The position numbers were made by a program, and so were the translations under genes. This document shows, in pieces, positions 26,951-35,595 of a stretch of 60,519 nt of DNA; within the stretch, counting starts at the first letter, position 1; each line of letters begins with the position of its first letter. Under the pieces are notes generated by a model, which worked only from the letters and a program-made list of their open reading frames with translations, was not told the origin of the DNA and did not search any database. The DNA is from Leeia oryzae DSM 17879 (GTDB lineage Bacteria; Pseudomonadota; Gammaproteobacteria; Burkholderiales; Leeiaceae), in NCBI RefSeq assembly GCF_000376945.1, contig NZ_AQXU01000010.1, positions 1 through 60,519 on the forward strand. Direction: 5' to 3'.

Positions 26951-27532
26951 TTACGGGTTGGCCGGTTGTTCGAGTTTGGCGGAATACAGCGTCATCGGCA
27001 GGCTGGAACTGATGTCAAAGGTACAACCGGCTTCGATACCCACCCTGGCAATTTCTTCTGCGGTATCCAGCTTGTCGTACATGGCATGCATGGCGCCAAT
27101 GGCAAAGTCGCGACCACTGCCTATGGCCCAGAAACGGGTGTACTCGTAAACTTCGCGCATGGAAAACACACCAAAAATCCCGTGTCCATTGGCAATCAGC
27201 ATGGACATGTGGTTAGACTCGTAAGGATCGTCTTCTTCCTCTTTGGGATTCAGGAAAAAATCGTCCTTGAGTTTCGGGTGCAGTTTTCGGAAAGTATCAA
27301 AAATTTCTGCCCGGCTAGACAGATTCAGTGCTTTTTGCTTGCGGAGCAGCTGCTGCATCACCAGATCATGCGCAGCAGAACCGGAAATACCGATCAGGTT
27401 CTGCTTGATGTTGAATATTTTGTTCCAGGCGGCATCAAAACCGGACGATATCCGCGTGTCTCCAAACGTTGACTGGCTATCCGCCGCGATGACAACCTGA
27501 TTGTGCTTACGCACCACAACAATAGTGGTCAT
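26951..27532 (-). CDS. Betaproteobacteria proteasome homolog (BPH-type Ntn peptidase)
   Basis: 193-residue Ntn-hydrolase of the proteasome superfamily. After Met removal, Thr2 would be the catalytic Thr1 (MTTIVVVRK). Asp18 (AADSQST) matches proteasome Asp17, and Lys38 (NKIFNIKQNLIGISGSAAHD) matches Lys33. The GSGRDFAIGAMHAMYD stretch corresponds to the later conserved Ser-Gly region. The start resembles HslV, but the rest is longer, has an acidic EEEDD insertion, and no hslU ATPase gene adjoins it. It therefore fits BPH, a self-assembling particle reported in betaproteobacteria. Its substrates are not known from sequence. Hsp33 follows downstream. Confidence 0.8.
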   Translation of the reverse strand: MTTIVVVRKHNQVVIAADSQSTFGDTRISSGFDAAWNKIFNIKQNLIGISGSAAHDLVMQQLLRKQKALNLSSRAEIFDTFRKLHPKLKDDFFLNPKEEEDDPYESNHMSMLIANGHGIFGVFSMREVYEYTRFWAIGSGRDFAIGAMHAMYDKLDTAEEIARVGIEAGCTFDISSSLPMTLYSAKLEQPANP

Positions 27533-27593
27533 ATATCTCGTTGTCCGTTACCAAAAAGCAATTCTAACCGAAACCGCCGGACAGCACACGAAC

Positions 27594-28256
27594 CTAACGC
27601 ACATAGGCAAGCGTCATGCCATCCCCAACGGGCACAATGGCAATCTGCACCCGCTCGTCTTCATAGATTTTACGGTTGAATGCGCGCATGGCTTCCGTAT
27701 CCACATCGTTATGGTCGTCACGTACCACATTACCGTGCCAGAAGACATTATCAATAATGATCATCCCGCCCTTGCGTACCAGTTGCAGGCAAATCTCGAA
27801 GTATTCCGGGTAATGCGGCTTGTCCGCGTCGATAAACGCCAGGTCGAACGTACCGGCGGCACCTTCTTGTAGCAATTCGTTCAAGCTATCCAGTGCCGGG
27901 GCAATCCGCAAATCCACCCGATCGGCAAACCCGGCTTTTTCCCAGTACACCTGGGCAATCTCGGCCCATTCCTGCTTGCGCTCCAGTGCCACAATCTGGG
28001 CTTCAGTCGGCAGGTTCAGCCCGACCGCCAGACTGCTACTTCCGGTAAATACGCCGATTTCCAGATACTTCTTGACCTGAAGCGCCTTGACCAGCAACCC
28101 CAGCAATTGCCCCTGCTCGGGTGCCGTGGCCATACGCGACATCACCATGTCGCTGGTTTCTTCCCGCAGTTTGGTCTGCAGGGGATGCTCCTTGACGGAG
28201 TGTTTTAGAAAGTAGTTGTACAGTGGCTCGGTTAGCGTAAGCGTTTTCTGCGTCAT
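27594..28256 (-). CDS. SAM-dependent O-methyltransferase (family 3, CCoAOMT-like)
   Basis: 220-residue cytoplasmic class I methyltransferase. The SAM-binding motif is YLEIGVFTGSSSLAVGLNLP near residues 64-83. The metal and catalytic region includes AFIDADKPHYPEYF and MIIIDNVFWHGNV, typical of catechol or caffeoyl-CoA O-methyltransferases. The ATG at 28256 follows GAGGAAG by 6 bases; a longer open frame to 28421 is unsupported. The natural acceptor is unknown. It reads in the same direction as the proteasome homolog, 61 bp away. Confidence 0.88.
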   Translation of the reverse strand: MTQKTLTLTEPLYNYFLKHSVKEHPLQTKLREETSDMVMSRMATAPEQGQLLGLLVKALQVKKYLEIGVFTGSSSLAVGLNLPTEAQIVALERKQEWAEIAQVYWEKAGFADRVDLRIAPALDSLNELLQEGAAGTFDLAFIDADKPHYPEYFEICLQLVRKGGMIIIDNVFWHGNVVRDDHNDVDTEAMRAFNRKIYEDERVQIAIVPVGDGMTLAYVR

Positions 28257-28380
28257 GTTCGCTTCCTCGTCTTGTTGTCGGGTGATCAAGAGGGCCGGAA
28301 AACTGTCTGATTTCAGTGTAGAAGTTTTGCCGGCATCATACAAATGTAACTTTTGGGAAATGTCTCGCAACCAAGCGGTG

Positions 28381-29328
28381 TCAGGCCAGCCGGTTTTGGG
28401 GTGTCCCGGCAATGAAAGCATCCATGTTGTCTACCAGCTGGTCGGCCAGTTTGCGCATGGCTTGCTGGCTTGACCAGGCCACATGTGGCGTGACCAGCAA
28501 ATTCGGCAAGTTCGCGTCCAGAAAAGGATGTCCCTGCCTTGGCGGCTCTTCTGGCAAAACATCAATCCCTGCACCGCCAATCTGCCCGGTGCGTAGCGCC
28601 GCCAGCAAGGCATCGGCATGTACCAGCGCTCCGCGTGCGGTATTGAGCAAGATGGCATGCGCCCGCATCAAACCAAACTCGCGCGCCCCCATCAGATCTT
28701 TGGTCTGCGGCGTGAGCGGGCAATGCAGGCTGATCGCGTCACTTTGCTGCAAGACATCGTCAAATGCGGTGAACCCGTCCCGAATCATCGTCGCGTCTTT
28801 TCGGTCGGCAAACAGAACCTTCATCCCCAGTGCTTGCGCTTTTCTGGCGAGCGACTGCCCGAGACTGCCACTGCCGATGATGCCGAGCGTGCTATCGGCA
28901 ATATCCAGAATCGGATAATCAAACAGGCAAAAGTGTGGGGACGTCTGCCACTTGCCTGCGGCAATGTCCTTTTGCCAGCCGGGGAGCGACCGTCGCAGGG
29001 CAAACAGCATCGCCAGCGCATGCTCTGGCACGGTATCTAACGCATAGTTGCGAATATTGCTGACAACAATGCCATGGGCTTTACAGTAGACAAGGTCAAT
29101 ATTGTCTGACCCGGTGGCGGCAATGGCGATCATTTTCAAGCCTGGCAGGCTGGCCAGGATCTCTGCCGTCAGCCGAACCTTGTTCACGACAGCAATTGTC
29201 GCGCCCTGCAAACGACTGACCACGTCTTCCGGCCCGGTTTGCGGGTAATCATGCCAGGTATGAGGGCTTTGCAGCGGTTTTAACACCATCGGCAAAGAGC
29301 CTTGGTCCAGAAAAACGATGTGGTGCAT
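28381..29328 (-). CDS. D-2-hydroxyacid dehydrogenase (hydroxypyruvate/glycerate type)
   Basis: 315-residue NAD(P)-dependent enzyme. The Rossmann motif is GSGSLGQSLARKAQALGM at about residues 152-169. The catalytic residues are Arg232 (NTARGALV), a Glu at 260 or 261 (VLPEEPP) and His282 (VTPHVAW). The sequence most resembles glycerate dehydrogenase/hydroxypyruvate reductase (HprA), which interconverts hydroxypyruvate and D-glycerate, but related 2-ketoacid substrates are possible. The gene is divergent from phaB. Confidence 0.88.
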   Translation of the reverse strand: MHHIVFLDQGSLPMVLKPLQSPHTWHDYPQTGPEDVVSRLQGATIAVVNKVRLTAEILASLPGLKMIAIAATGSDNIDLVYCKAHGIVVSNIRNYALDTVPEHALAMLFALRRSLPGWQKDIAAGKWQTSPHFCLFDYPILDIADSTLGIIGSGSLGQSLARKAQALGMKVLFADRKDATMIRDGFTAFDDVLQQSDAISLHCPLTPQTKDLMGAREFGLMRAHAILLNTARGALVHADALLAALRTGQIGGAGIDVLPEEPPRQGHPFLDANLPNLLVTPHVAWSSQQAMRKLADQLVDNMDAFIAGTPQNRLA

Positions 29329-29517
29329 GGCAACATTCTCAGAGTGAATTCTTTGGCGGAGGATAACACAAAGTTTTTTCCCGTTTTGCCCCGCGTTGAG
29401 TGAAATCTTGCCTTTCAGTTGTCATAGTTGCGTGCTAGGATAAATTGGGGCCTCCACCCTGCGGCGAGAGCATACGCACGCACAATAGACGACTAAAACA
29501 AAGTTTGGAGAAACTAC

Positions 29518-30261
29518 ATGACTGCACAAAAAAAAATAGCATTAGTAACAGGTGGTATGGGGGGGATAGGAACAGCCATTTGCCGTAAGCTGGCAGATGC
29601 AGGGTTCACCGTCGCAACGACTTACAGCCGGCCGGGTAAAGAAGCCGAATGGCTGGCAAGCCAGGCGGCGGCAGGGTATCAATTCCATGCTTTTCAATGT
29701 GACGTAACCGATACCGATGCAACATCGGCGGCGATTCAATCCATCATTTCCACCCTCGGCAGCGTGGATGTACTGGTCAACAATGCCGGTATTACCCGTG
29801 ATGGCACATTCCGCAAAATGACCAAGGATGCCTGGGATGCGGTCATGTCGACCAATCTGGATTCCTTGTTCAATGTGACCAAGCCGGTACTGGATGGCAT
29901 GCTGGAGAAAAACTGGGGCCGTATCATCAACATCAGTTCCATCAATGGCCAGAAGGGTCAGTTTGGCCAGGTCAACTACTCGGCAGCCAAGGCTGGCATG
30001 CACGGCTTTACCATGGCGCTGGCGCAAGAAGTGGCCAAAAAAGGCATTACCGTGAACACCATCAGCCCCGGTTATATCGGCACTGACATGGTCATGGCAG
30101 TCAAAGAAGAAGTACGTAACCAGATTATTGCTGGCATTCCTGTGGGCCGTCTTGGCAAGCCGGAAGAAATCGCCGCACTGGTATCCTACATGGCCAGTGA
30201 CGAGGCCGGCTTTATGACAGGTGCGGACATTGCCATCAATGGCGGCCAGCACATGATGTAA
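29518..30261 (+). CDS. phaB: Acetoacetyl-CoA reductase
   Basis: 247-residue short-chain dehydrogenase that makes (R)-3-hydroxybutyryl-CoA for polyhydroxybutyrate. The cofactor motif TGGMGGIGTA is at residues 11-20. The active site has Ser141 (NISSINGQKGQFGQ), Tyr154 and Lys158 (NYSAAKAG), almost the PhaB signature. TTGGAGAAACTAC gives the ribosome binding site. No phaC or phaA is adjacent, so the PHB genes are dispersed. A terminator follows. Confidence 0.92.
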   Translation: MTAQKKIALVTGGMGGIGTAICRKLADAGFTVATTYSRPGKEAEWLASQAAAGYQFHAFQCDVTDTDATSAAIQSIISTLGSVDVLVNNAGITRDGTFRKMTKDAWDAVMSTNLDSLFNVTKPVLDGMLEKNWGRIINISSINGQKGQFGQVNYSAAKAGMHGFTMALAQEVAKKGITVNTISPGYIGTDMVMAVKEEVRNQIIAGIPVGRLGKPEEIAALVSYMASDEAGFMTGADIAINGGQHMM

Positions 30262-30290
30262 GGGTTGTATCACGCCAAGTCGTGATCTTG

Positions 30291-30320
30291 AAAATGCCGG
30301 GTGCTTCACCCGGCATTTTT
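30291..30320. terminator. Intrinsic terminator between phaB and rsmJ
   Basis: A 13-bp stem AAAATGCCGGGTG / CACCCGGCATTTT with a short loop is followed by T on the plus strand and preceded by A. The rsmJ stop codon lies at its right edge, so it serves both convergent genes. Confidence 0.88.
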
Positions 30321-31125
30321 ATTGCTCCGCCGCCGGTTTGAGAGGGGCATACAAGTCAAAACGGGTACTTTCGCCGACCTGTGAACCGGACGGTTTACTA
30401 TCCGCCAGAAACGGGGCACCCTTGGGACGCTTTACCACCACACGCTTTCCCGCAACGCGCCTGGCTGATTGCAGCAAGGCATCGGCATCCGGGTCACCAG
30501 ACAACAAGTGCTGGAATACGAGCATGCCTTTTTTGGCTTTGGCGGTCTTGTTCTTTTCCGGAAACATCGGGTCCAGAAACACCACATCAAACGCAGCATC
30601 TACCTGGCTGGCCAGAAATGCATGTGCATCCACGTGCTGCAGGGTCATTCTGCCGGCAATCTCGGCAACTTCTTCATTCTGCATGGCCCGCGCCAACCCG
30701 TCCGCCAGCAGAGCCGCCGCCAGCGCTGTGCGCTCGCACAGGGTGACCTGACAGCCCAGCGTGGCAAACACAAAGCTGTCTCCGCCCAGACCCGCCGTTG
30801 CATCCAGCACATGCGGCAGATAGTCCCCTTTCAGCCCGATGGCCTTGGCCACCGGTTGCCCGCGCCCGCCGCCAAACTTGCGCCGATGCGCGGCCGCCCC
30901 CTCGACAAAATCTACGCGCAGCGGACCGGGCGCTTGCGGACCGCCCGAATGCAAAGCCAGCCCTTGTTCATCCAGCACCAGCCAGTGCGGCTGATCCTCA
31001 GGCACGGACGCCACCAGGGTAAAACCATAGGTTTGCGCGCAGACGGTTGCTGCCGCTTCATGTCCCGCAGCCGCATGCAGCAATAAGTCTTTGGAAAAAT
31101 CAGTTATCATATTTGCATTTGTCAT
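30319..31125 (-). CDS. rsmJ: 16S rRNA m2G1516 methyltransferase RsmJ
   Basis: 268-residue SAM-dependent methyltransferase of the RsmJ (YhiQ) family, which modifies guanosine in helix 45 of 16S rRNA. Signatures are DFVEGAAAHRRKFGGGRGQ, VLDATAGLGGDSFVFATLGC (SAM site), AFDVVFLDPMFPEKNKTAKAKKGM (catalytic DPMFP) and VVVKRPKGAPFL. The start is uncertain: ATG 31125 or ATG 31110, neither with a clear ribosome binding site. The start lies only 13-28 bp from the divergent comEC start. Confidence 0.88.
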   Translation of the reverse strand: MTNANMITDFSKDLLLHAAAGHEAAATVCAQTYGFTLVASVPEDQPHWLVLDEQGLALHSGGPQAPGPLRVDFVEGAAAHRRKFGGGRGQPVAKAIGLKGDYLPHVLDATAGLGGDSFVFATLGCQVTLCERTALAAALLADGLARAMQNEEVAEIAGRMTLQHVDAHAFLASQVDAAFDVVFLDPMFPEKNKTAKAKKGMLVFQHLLSGDPDADALLQSARRVAGKRVVVKRPKGAPFLADSKPSGSQVGESTRFDLYAPLKPAAEQ

Positions 31126-31138
31126 AAAATTGAATGCT

Positions 31139-33517
31139 ATGCGCTGCTGGGCAACAGGCTGGTTACTGGGAACACTACTGCTGCAATCACAATCCGTATT
31201 GCCGCCCCTGTGGGGACTGGCCATTTTACCGGTTGTTGCCCTGCTCTTGCCATGGCTGTCGCACAGAACACGTCCATCCGTCGCCATTTTTGTGGTCGGG
31301 ATGCTGCTCGGGTTCGCCAACAGCCTGATCTGGGCCCATCATTATCTGCATGACCAGCTTCCAGCTTCACTGGAAGGTCAGAAGCTGCCTATCCACGGTA
31401 CGGTCCTGACCCTGCCGGCCAACAGCGAAGACGGCAGCACGGCCTTATTTCGGGTGGATGCGGCAACGCAAGCGCAACTGCATATACCGGCCATTCTGCG
31501 ACTGTCTTCCAGCAACCAGTTTGGCAACCAGCGCCTGGACTGGCATCCGGCAGAGCGATGGCAACTCACCGTCAAACTGAAAAAACCCTACAGCACCTAT
31601 AACCCCGGCGTGTTTGACCGGGAAGCCTGGCTGTTCAGCCAGCATATCGGTGCCACTGGCTATGTCTTGTCTGCCCAGTCCCGCCTGACGGGCCATAGCT
31701 GGCATCCCGTTGCACGTCTTCATGCCTTCCGGGAGCACATCCGGAACCGTATCGAAAATACCTTGAACCATGCACCTTATGCCGCCATTGTGCTTGCGCT
31801 AACCATCGGTGACCAGAACAACATCCGGCCAGAAGACTGGGACCTGTTCCGTAAAACCGGTATTACCCATCTGGTGTCCATCTCCGGCTTGCACATCACC
31901 ATGATGGCCTGGCTAATGAGCATGATCACCAGCTGGCTCTGGCGGCGCTCCGCCCGCCTCTGCAACTGGCGCCCCGCCCAACAGACGGGTATCGTGGCCG
32001 GCATGCTGGCGGCGCTGGGTTATACGCTGATTTCTGGCGGATCGGTCCCGGCGCAGCGTACCTTATACATGCTGCTGACGGTGGGGTTGCTCCGTTGGCA
32101 GGGCTTAACCATTCTGCCCGCCCAGCTACTGGCGACGGCACTCTGGGTGGTACTACTGCTCGATCCGTTTGCCGCCATGTCGATCGGCTTCTGGTTATCG
32201 TTTGGTGCAGTGGCATGCCTGCTCTGGATTGGCACTGGGCGGCTGGAACCTGCAGGAAAATGGCACGTATGGCTGCACAGCCAATGGGCACTGTTTATCG
32301 GCTTGCTGCCGGGCTTGGCGTATCTGTTCGGGCAAGTATCCCTGATTGCGCCCATCGCCAATGCGATCGCTGTCCCCGTTGTCAGTTTTCTGGTCACGCC
32401 GCTGGCGCTGGCGGGGATTGTGATCACCCCTCTCCTGCATATAGCCGAATGGTTATTTGAATGGCTGATGAAGCTGCTCACGCTGTTGGCCACCTTCAGT
32501 CATGCCATCTGGCAAATACCGTCCACCACCATTGTCAGCATGGTATTAGCGACCGTTGGGGCCATTTTGCTGTTGTCCCCCAAGGGCTGGCCCGGAAGAC
32601 CCATCGGCATCCTGATGCTGCTACCGGCCTGCGGGCTCTGGAGTAACCGGCCCGCCGAGGGTGAACTGCATGTAGCAATTCTGGATGTCGGACAAGGGCT
32701 GGCGGTGCACATCCAAACTCGCACGCACGACCTGATTTACGACACCGGCCCGGGCATGGATGAAACGCACAACGCCGGTGCGTACATCCTGGTTCCTTAT
32801 CTGCAGCACCAGGGTATACAGCAATTGTCCGGCGTCATTGTCAGCCACAATGACAACGACCATAGTGGAGGTGCCGTCAGCCTGCTAAAGGCCATGCGCA
32901 GTCAGTGGCTGCTTTCCTCTTTGCCGGCTACCCACCCGGCACACGCGCTGACACCCCAATCCATTGCCTGCCATGCCGGCCAATCATGGGTCTGGGACCA
33001 TGTCCGGTTCGATATTCTTTCACCAGACATCAGCGCTTTGTCCGATACAACACTGAAAGACAATCACAAAAGTTGTGTCCTGCGCGTTAGTTCGCCTTAT
33101 GGTCGCATCATTATTCCGGGAGATGCAGAGGCACCAGAAGAAACGGCCATGCTGCAGCACTATCCAGCGGCGGCACTCAAGAGCGACATTCTGGTCGCCG
33201 GGCATCATGGCAGCAAGACGTCCTCGTCAGAAAGCTGGATTCGGGTGGTCGCGCCCAAAGAAGTCATCTTTACGGCTGGTTATCGCAATCGCTACCGGCA
33301 CCCGCATCCGGACATTGTCGAACGGTATATACGTCAGGGCAGCCGTTACTGGATCAGTGCCAAAGACGGGGCGATATTTGCAGATTTCCGGCAGGGGGTC
33401 CCCTACCATATTGACAGCCAGCGAGCGCTAGCGGGCACCTATTGGCATACAGGTGACGATGGACGTACCACGCCGGAAGTTATCCGCGGTCATTTCAAAA
33501 GAGGCCCGGTGCAATGA
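31139..33517 (+). CDS. comEC: DNA internalization-related competence protein ComEC/Rec2
   Basis: 792-residue inner-membrane channel component for uptake of single-stranded DNA. The N-terminal DUF4131-like region has several membrane segments. The central competence domain contains ALTIGDQNNI, TGITHLVSISGLHITMMAW and SGGSVPAQRT. The C-terminal metallo-beta-lactamase domain (about residue 520 on) has DVGQGLAVHI, SHNDNDHSGG, GDAEAPEE and LVAGHHGSKTSSS. I used the ATG at 31139; a TTG at 31091 would read through rsmJ. No ribosome binding site is evident. Its last 90 bp overlap the 3' end of the minus-strand gene at 33428. Confidence 0.93.
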   Translation: MRCWATGWLLGTLLLQSQSVLPPLWGLAILPVVALLLPWLSHRTRPSVAIFVVGMLLGFANSLIWAHHYLHDQLPASLEGQKLPIHGTVLTLPANSEDGSTALFRVDAATQAQLHIPAILRLSSSNQFGNQRLDWHPAERWQLTVKLKKPYSTYNPGVFDREAWLFSQHIGATGYVLSAQSRLTGHSWHPVARLHAFREHIRNRIENTLNHAPYAAIVLALTIGDQNNIRPEDWDLFRKTGITHLVSISGLHITMMAWLMSMITSWLWRRSARLCNWRPAQQTGIVAGMLAALGYTLISGGSVPAQRTLYMLLTVGLLRWQGLTILPAQLLATALWVVLLLDPFAAMSIGFWLSFGAVACLLWIGTGRLEPAGKWHVWLHSQWALFIGLLPGLAYLFGQVSLIAPIANAIAVPVVSFLVTPLALAGIVITPLLHIAEWLFEWLMKLLTLLATFSHAIWQIPSTTIVSMVLATVGAILLLSPKGWPGRPIGILMLLPACGLWSNRPAEGELHVAILDVGQGLAVHIQTRTHDLIYDTGPGMDETHNAGAYILVPYLQHQGIQQLSGVIVSHNDNDHSGGAVSLLKAMRSQWLLSSLPATHPAHALTPQSIACHAGQSWVWDHVRFDILSPDISALSDTTLKDNHKSCVLRVSSPYGRIIIPGDAEAPEETAMLQHYPAAALKSDILVAGHHGSKTSSSESWIRVVAPKEVIFTAGYRNRYRHPHPDIVERYIRQGSRYWISAKDGAIFADFRQGVPYHIDSQRALAGTYWHTGDDGRTTPEVIRGHFKRGPVQ

Positions 33518-34387
33518 CGACAATGTGACTGGCGGTTTGCCCGGCCGGGTTAGCGTGACAATGCAGTTGGCCAGCTTGGTGTGCAACAGACCGCTTTCTT
33601 CTGCCTGACCCGGATAATTGAACCGGGCAAAAAAGGCAGCCGGCGCCTGCACCTGCCCGTGAATCCGGATCCCGGTTTGCCGTGCATCAAAACTCCACAC
33701 CACGGTCCCGTTGTCGGCCTCCTCGATCACGCCATCACAGAGCGTATTGACCGCATACACGTTACCTGCGTAGGTCAGGGTGAACATGCTCATCCACGGC
33801 GACCATTTCTCGCCCAGCATCATGCGCTGGGTAGAGCATTCAAAAAAGGCGTGCGGGTTATTATCAAAGCCGACCACTTGCGCCCAGGCCAGCCGGCGGA
33901 ATGTTTTCTGCCCCTGGTCATCCATCCGGCTGCCCAGCCAGCTGCGAACCTCGATTGGTTCACCATCCAGCCAGATCGTGCCATTGAATACCAGATGCGA
34001 AGGCACCGCTTCAGGGTCCAGCGAGGTAAACAGGCTGCTACGCAGTTGTTCGGTCAGCGGGTGTAACTGCAAGTCCCAGAACAAATGACAATGGTTGCCA
34101 GGGGCAGAACCGGACGCCATGTTTTCTGACAACACGGACTCATCCAGATGCAGCTCGCCATGCTCATGATTCACCCGGCAAAAACTGTTGGGAATATATT
34201 GTTTTACGTGCCAGACGGCATTGTGTTCGCCATCAAAAAAGGCAGCAGAGACCTCCCCTCCTCCATTGGTACCTGCTTGTGGCCCTGTGTAGGACAGCCA
34301 AAGCGCCAATGGTCTGGACGGGTGGTTGGCACGCAAAACGTGCACCTGAAAAAGAGGCAGGGCCTTGTCCGGCCCGTCAGTCATCAT
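33428..34387 (-). CDS. Conserved hypothetical protein, possible lipocalin/CrtC-like fold
   Basis: 319 residues, no signal peptide or membrane segments. The opening PLALWLSYTGPQAG, VSAAFFDGEHNAVW and the many beta-strand-like, Trp-rich stretches recall proteins related to carotenoid hydratase/AttH-type double lipocalin folds. That match is weak and no catalytic motif is visible. AGG stands 6 bases before the first ATG; a second ATG follows at once. Its 3' end overlaps comEC by 90 bp in opposite orientation, yet the reading frame is intact to the stop. Function unknown. Confidence 0.65.
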   Translation of the reverse strand: MMTDGPDKALPLFQVHVLRANHPSRPLALWLSYTGPQAGTNGGGEVSAAFFDGEHNAVWHVKQYIPNSFCRVNHEHGELHLDESVLSENMASGSAPGNHCHLFWDLQLHPLTEQLRSSLFTSLDPEAVPSHLVFNGTIWLDGEPIEVRSWLGSRMDDQGQKTFRRLAWAQVVGFDNNPHAFFECSTQRMMLGEKWSPWMSMFTLTYAGNVYAVNTLCDGVIEEADNGTVVWSFDARQTGIRIHGQVQAPAAFFARFNYPGQAEESGLLHTKLANCIVTLTRPGKPPVTLSSLHRASFEMTADNFRRGTSIVTCMPIGAR

Positions 34388-34567
34388 AAAATACCTGTGA
34401 AAATCGAACGCCTATTGAAGGGTGCAGCCCTCGCCGGGCAGCTGCTCAAACCACACCAACGTCCGAAAAGGCCTGGCCGTTGACCAAGGCGTCAGACAGT
34501 TGCATGTTGCGTTGCTTTTCACTCAGTATAGAATCTAACAGGCAGAGCGCAATCAGGAATTACAGCC

Positions 34568-35341
34568 TCACCCGTTTTGCTCAAGACACTCGTACAAGGC
34601 GACATACGCTTGAGTCAACTTGTGTTTTGGATCCAGCTGGATCAACGGTTTGGCCAGCTGATGCGACTCTCGCACAATCACAGAGCTGCCCAGATAGGCT
34701 GGCAGAACCGGCAAACCATCCTGAGCCAGCGTCTCTACCAACTGGCGCGGCAAGGTCGCACGTGGCTGAAACTGGTTCACGATAATGCCTTCCACCTGCA
34801 AATCGGCGTTATGGTCTTCCTGCAGTTCTTTGACATTGGCCAGCAGGTTATACAAGGCCTGATGCGAGAACGCATCGCAGTCAAACGGAATCAGGCATCG
34901 ATCTGCCGCAATCAGGGCAGAACGGGTATAGAAGTTCAACGCTGGCGGCGTATCAATATAGATACGGTCAAACTCGCTCTCCAGCTCTTCCAGTGTTGAT
35001 TTGAGTTTGTAGATTTTGTAGCGGGCTTCGAGCTTGTCCTCCAAATCCGCCAACCGCGGGCTGGAAGGCAGCACAGACAGGTTTTCGAACGGCGAGGCGT
35101 GAACAAACGCATTGGCCGGCTTGGCAAACATGCTCACATTCAGTACCTGCTCAAACAGGTCGGCCAGATGATTGGTGGCATCTGTTGCCGCAGCCCCCAG
35201 CAGATAGTGGCTCGCATTACCTTGCGGGTCCAGATCCACCACCAGTGTCCGCAAGCCGCGGGCGGCACTGACAGCCGCCAGATTACACGTAATGGTGGAT
35301 TTGCCTACGCCACCCTTCTGGTTAAAAATCACTCTGCGCAT
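34568..35341 (-). CDS. ParA-family ATPase (orphan)
   Basis: 257-residue Walker-type ATPase. The deviant Walker A is NQKGGVGKST (Lys9, Lys14). Walker A' is VVDLDPQGNAS, and Walker B is IYIDTPPALN. Later motifs are CDAFSHQALYNLL and VNQFQPRATLPRQLVE. AAGGAAAC precedes the ATG at 35341; an upstream extension is unsupported. There is no parB or parS-like repeat beside it, so it is not the chromosomal segregation pair. It could position another cargo such as PHB granules, chemoreceptors or pili. It is divergent from relA. Confidence 0.88.
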   Translation of the reverse strand: MRRVIFNQKGGVGKSTITCNLAAVSAARGLRTLVVDLDPQGNASHYLLGAAATDATNHLADLFEQVLNVSMFAKPANAFVHASPFENLSVLPSSPRLADLEDKLEARYKIYKLKSTLEELESEFDRIYIDTPPALNFYTRSALIAADRCLIPFDCDAFSHQALYNLLANVKELQEDHNADLQVEGIIVNQFQPRATLPRQLVETLAQDGLPVLPAYLGSSVIVRESHQLAKPLIQLDPKHKLTQAYVALYECLEQNG

Positions 35342-35595
35342 ATTCTGTTTCCTTGTGGAGGATATCTGATCGCCCCGACCCGGCGCGCTGCAAAACGGCC
35401 CGATCCAACCCCTGAACAATCCATAATTGCTGCAGTGCATTATTGAAGAAAGCGGACAGAACCGCAATCTAATCATTCATAAACCCGGCATAAAACAGCC
35501 AAAACCGGTTTTTATGGATAAAAAGCGAACAGAGGCATGGTCAAACCCATCCCCTGTCGGGCAAAATATGCATTGTCATCCTAAAGTATTGAACC

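Noticed and set aside
26951-27532. Annotation as HslV
   Set aside because: The N-terminus is similar, but the Lys33 region aligns with proteasome beta/BPH spacing, there is an acidic insertion, and no hslU neighbour is present.
34568-35341. Chromosome partition locus parAB
   Set aside because: No ParB gene, no parS-like repeats and no gidA/gidB neighbours are present.
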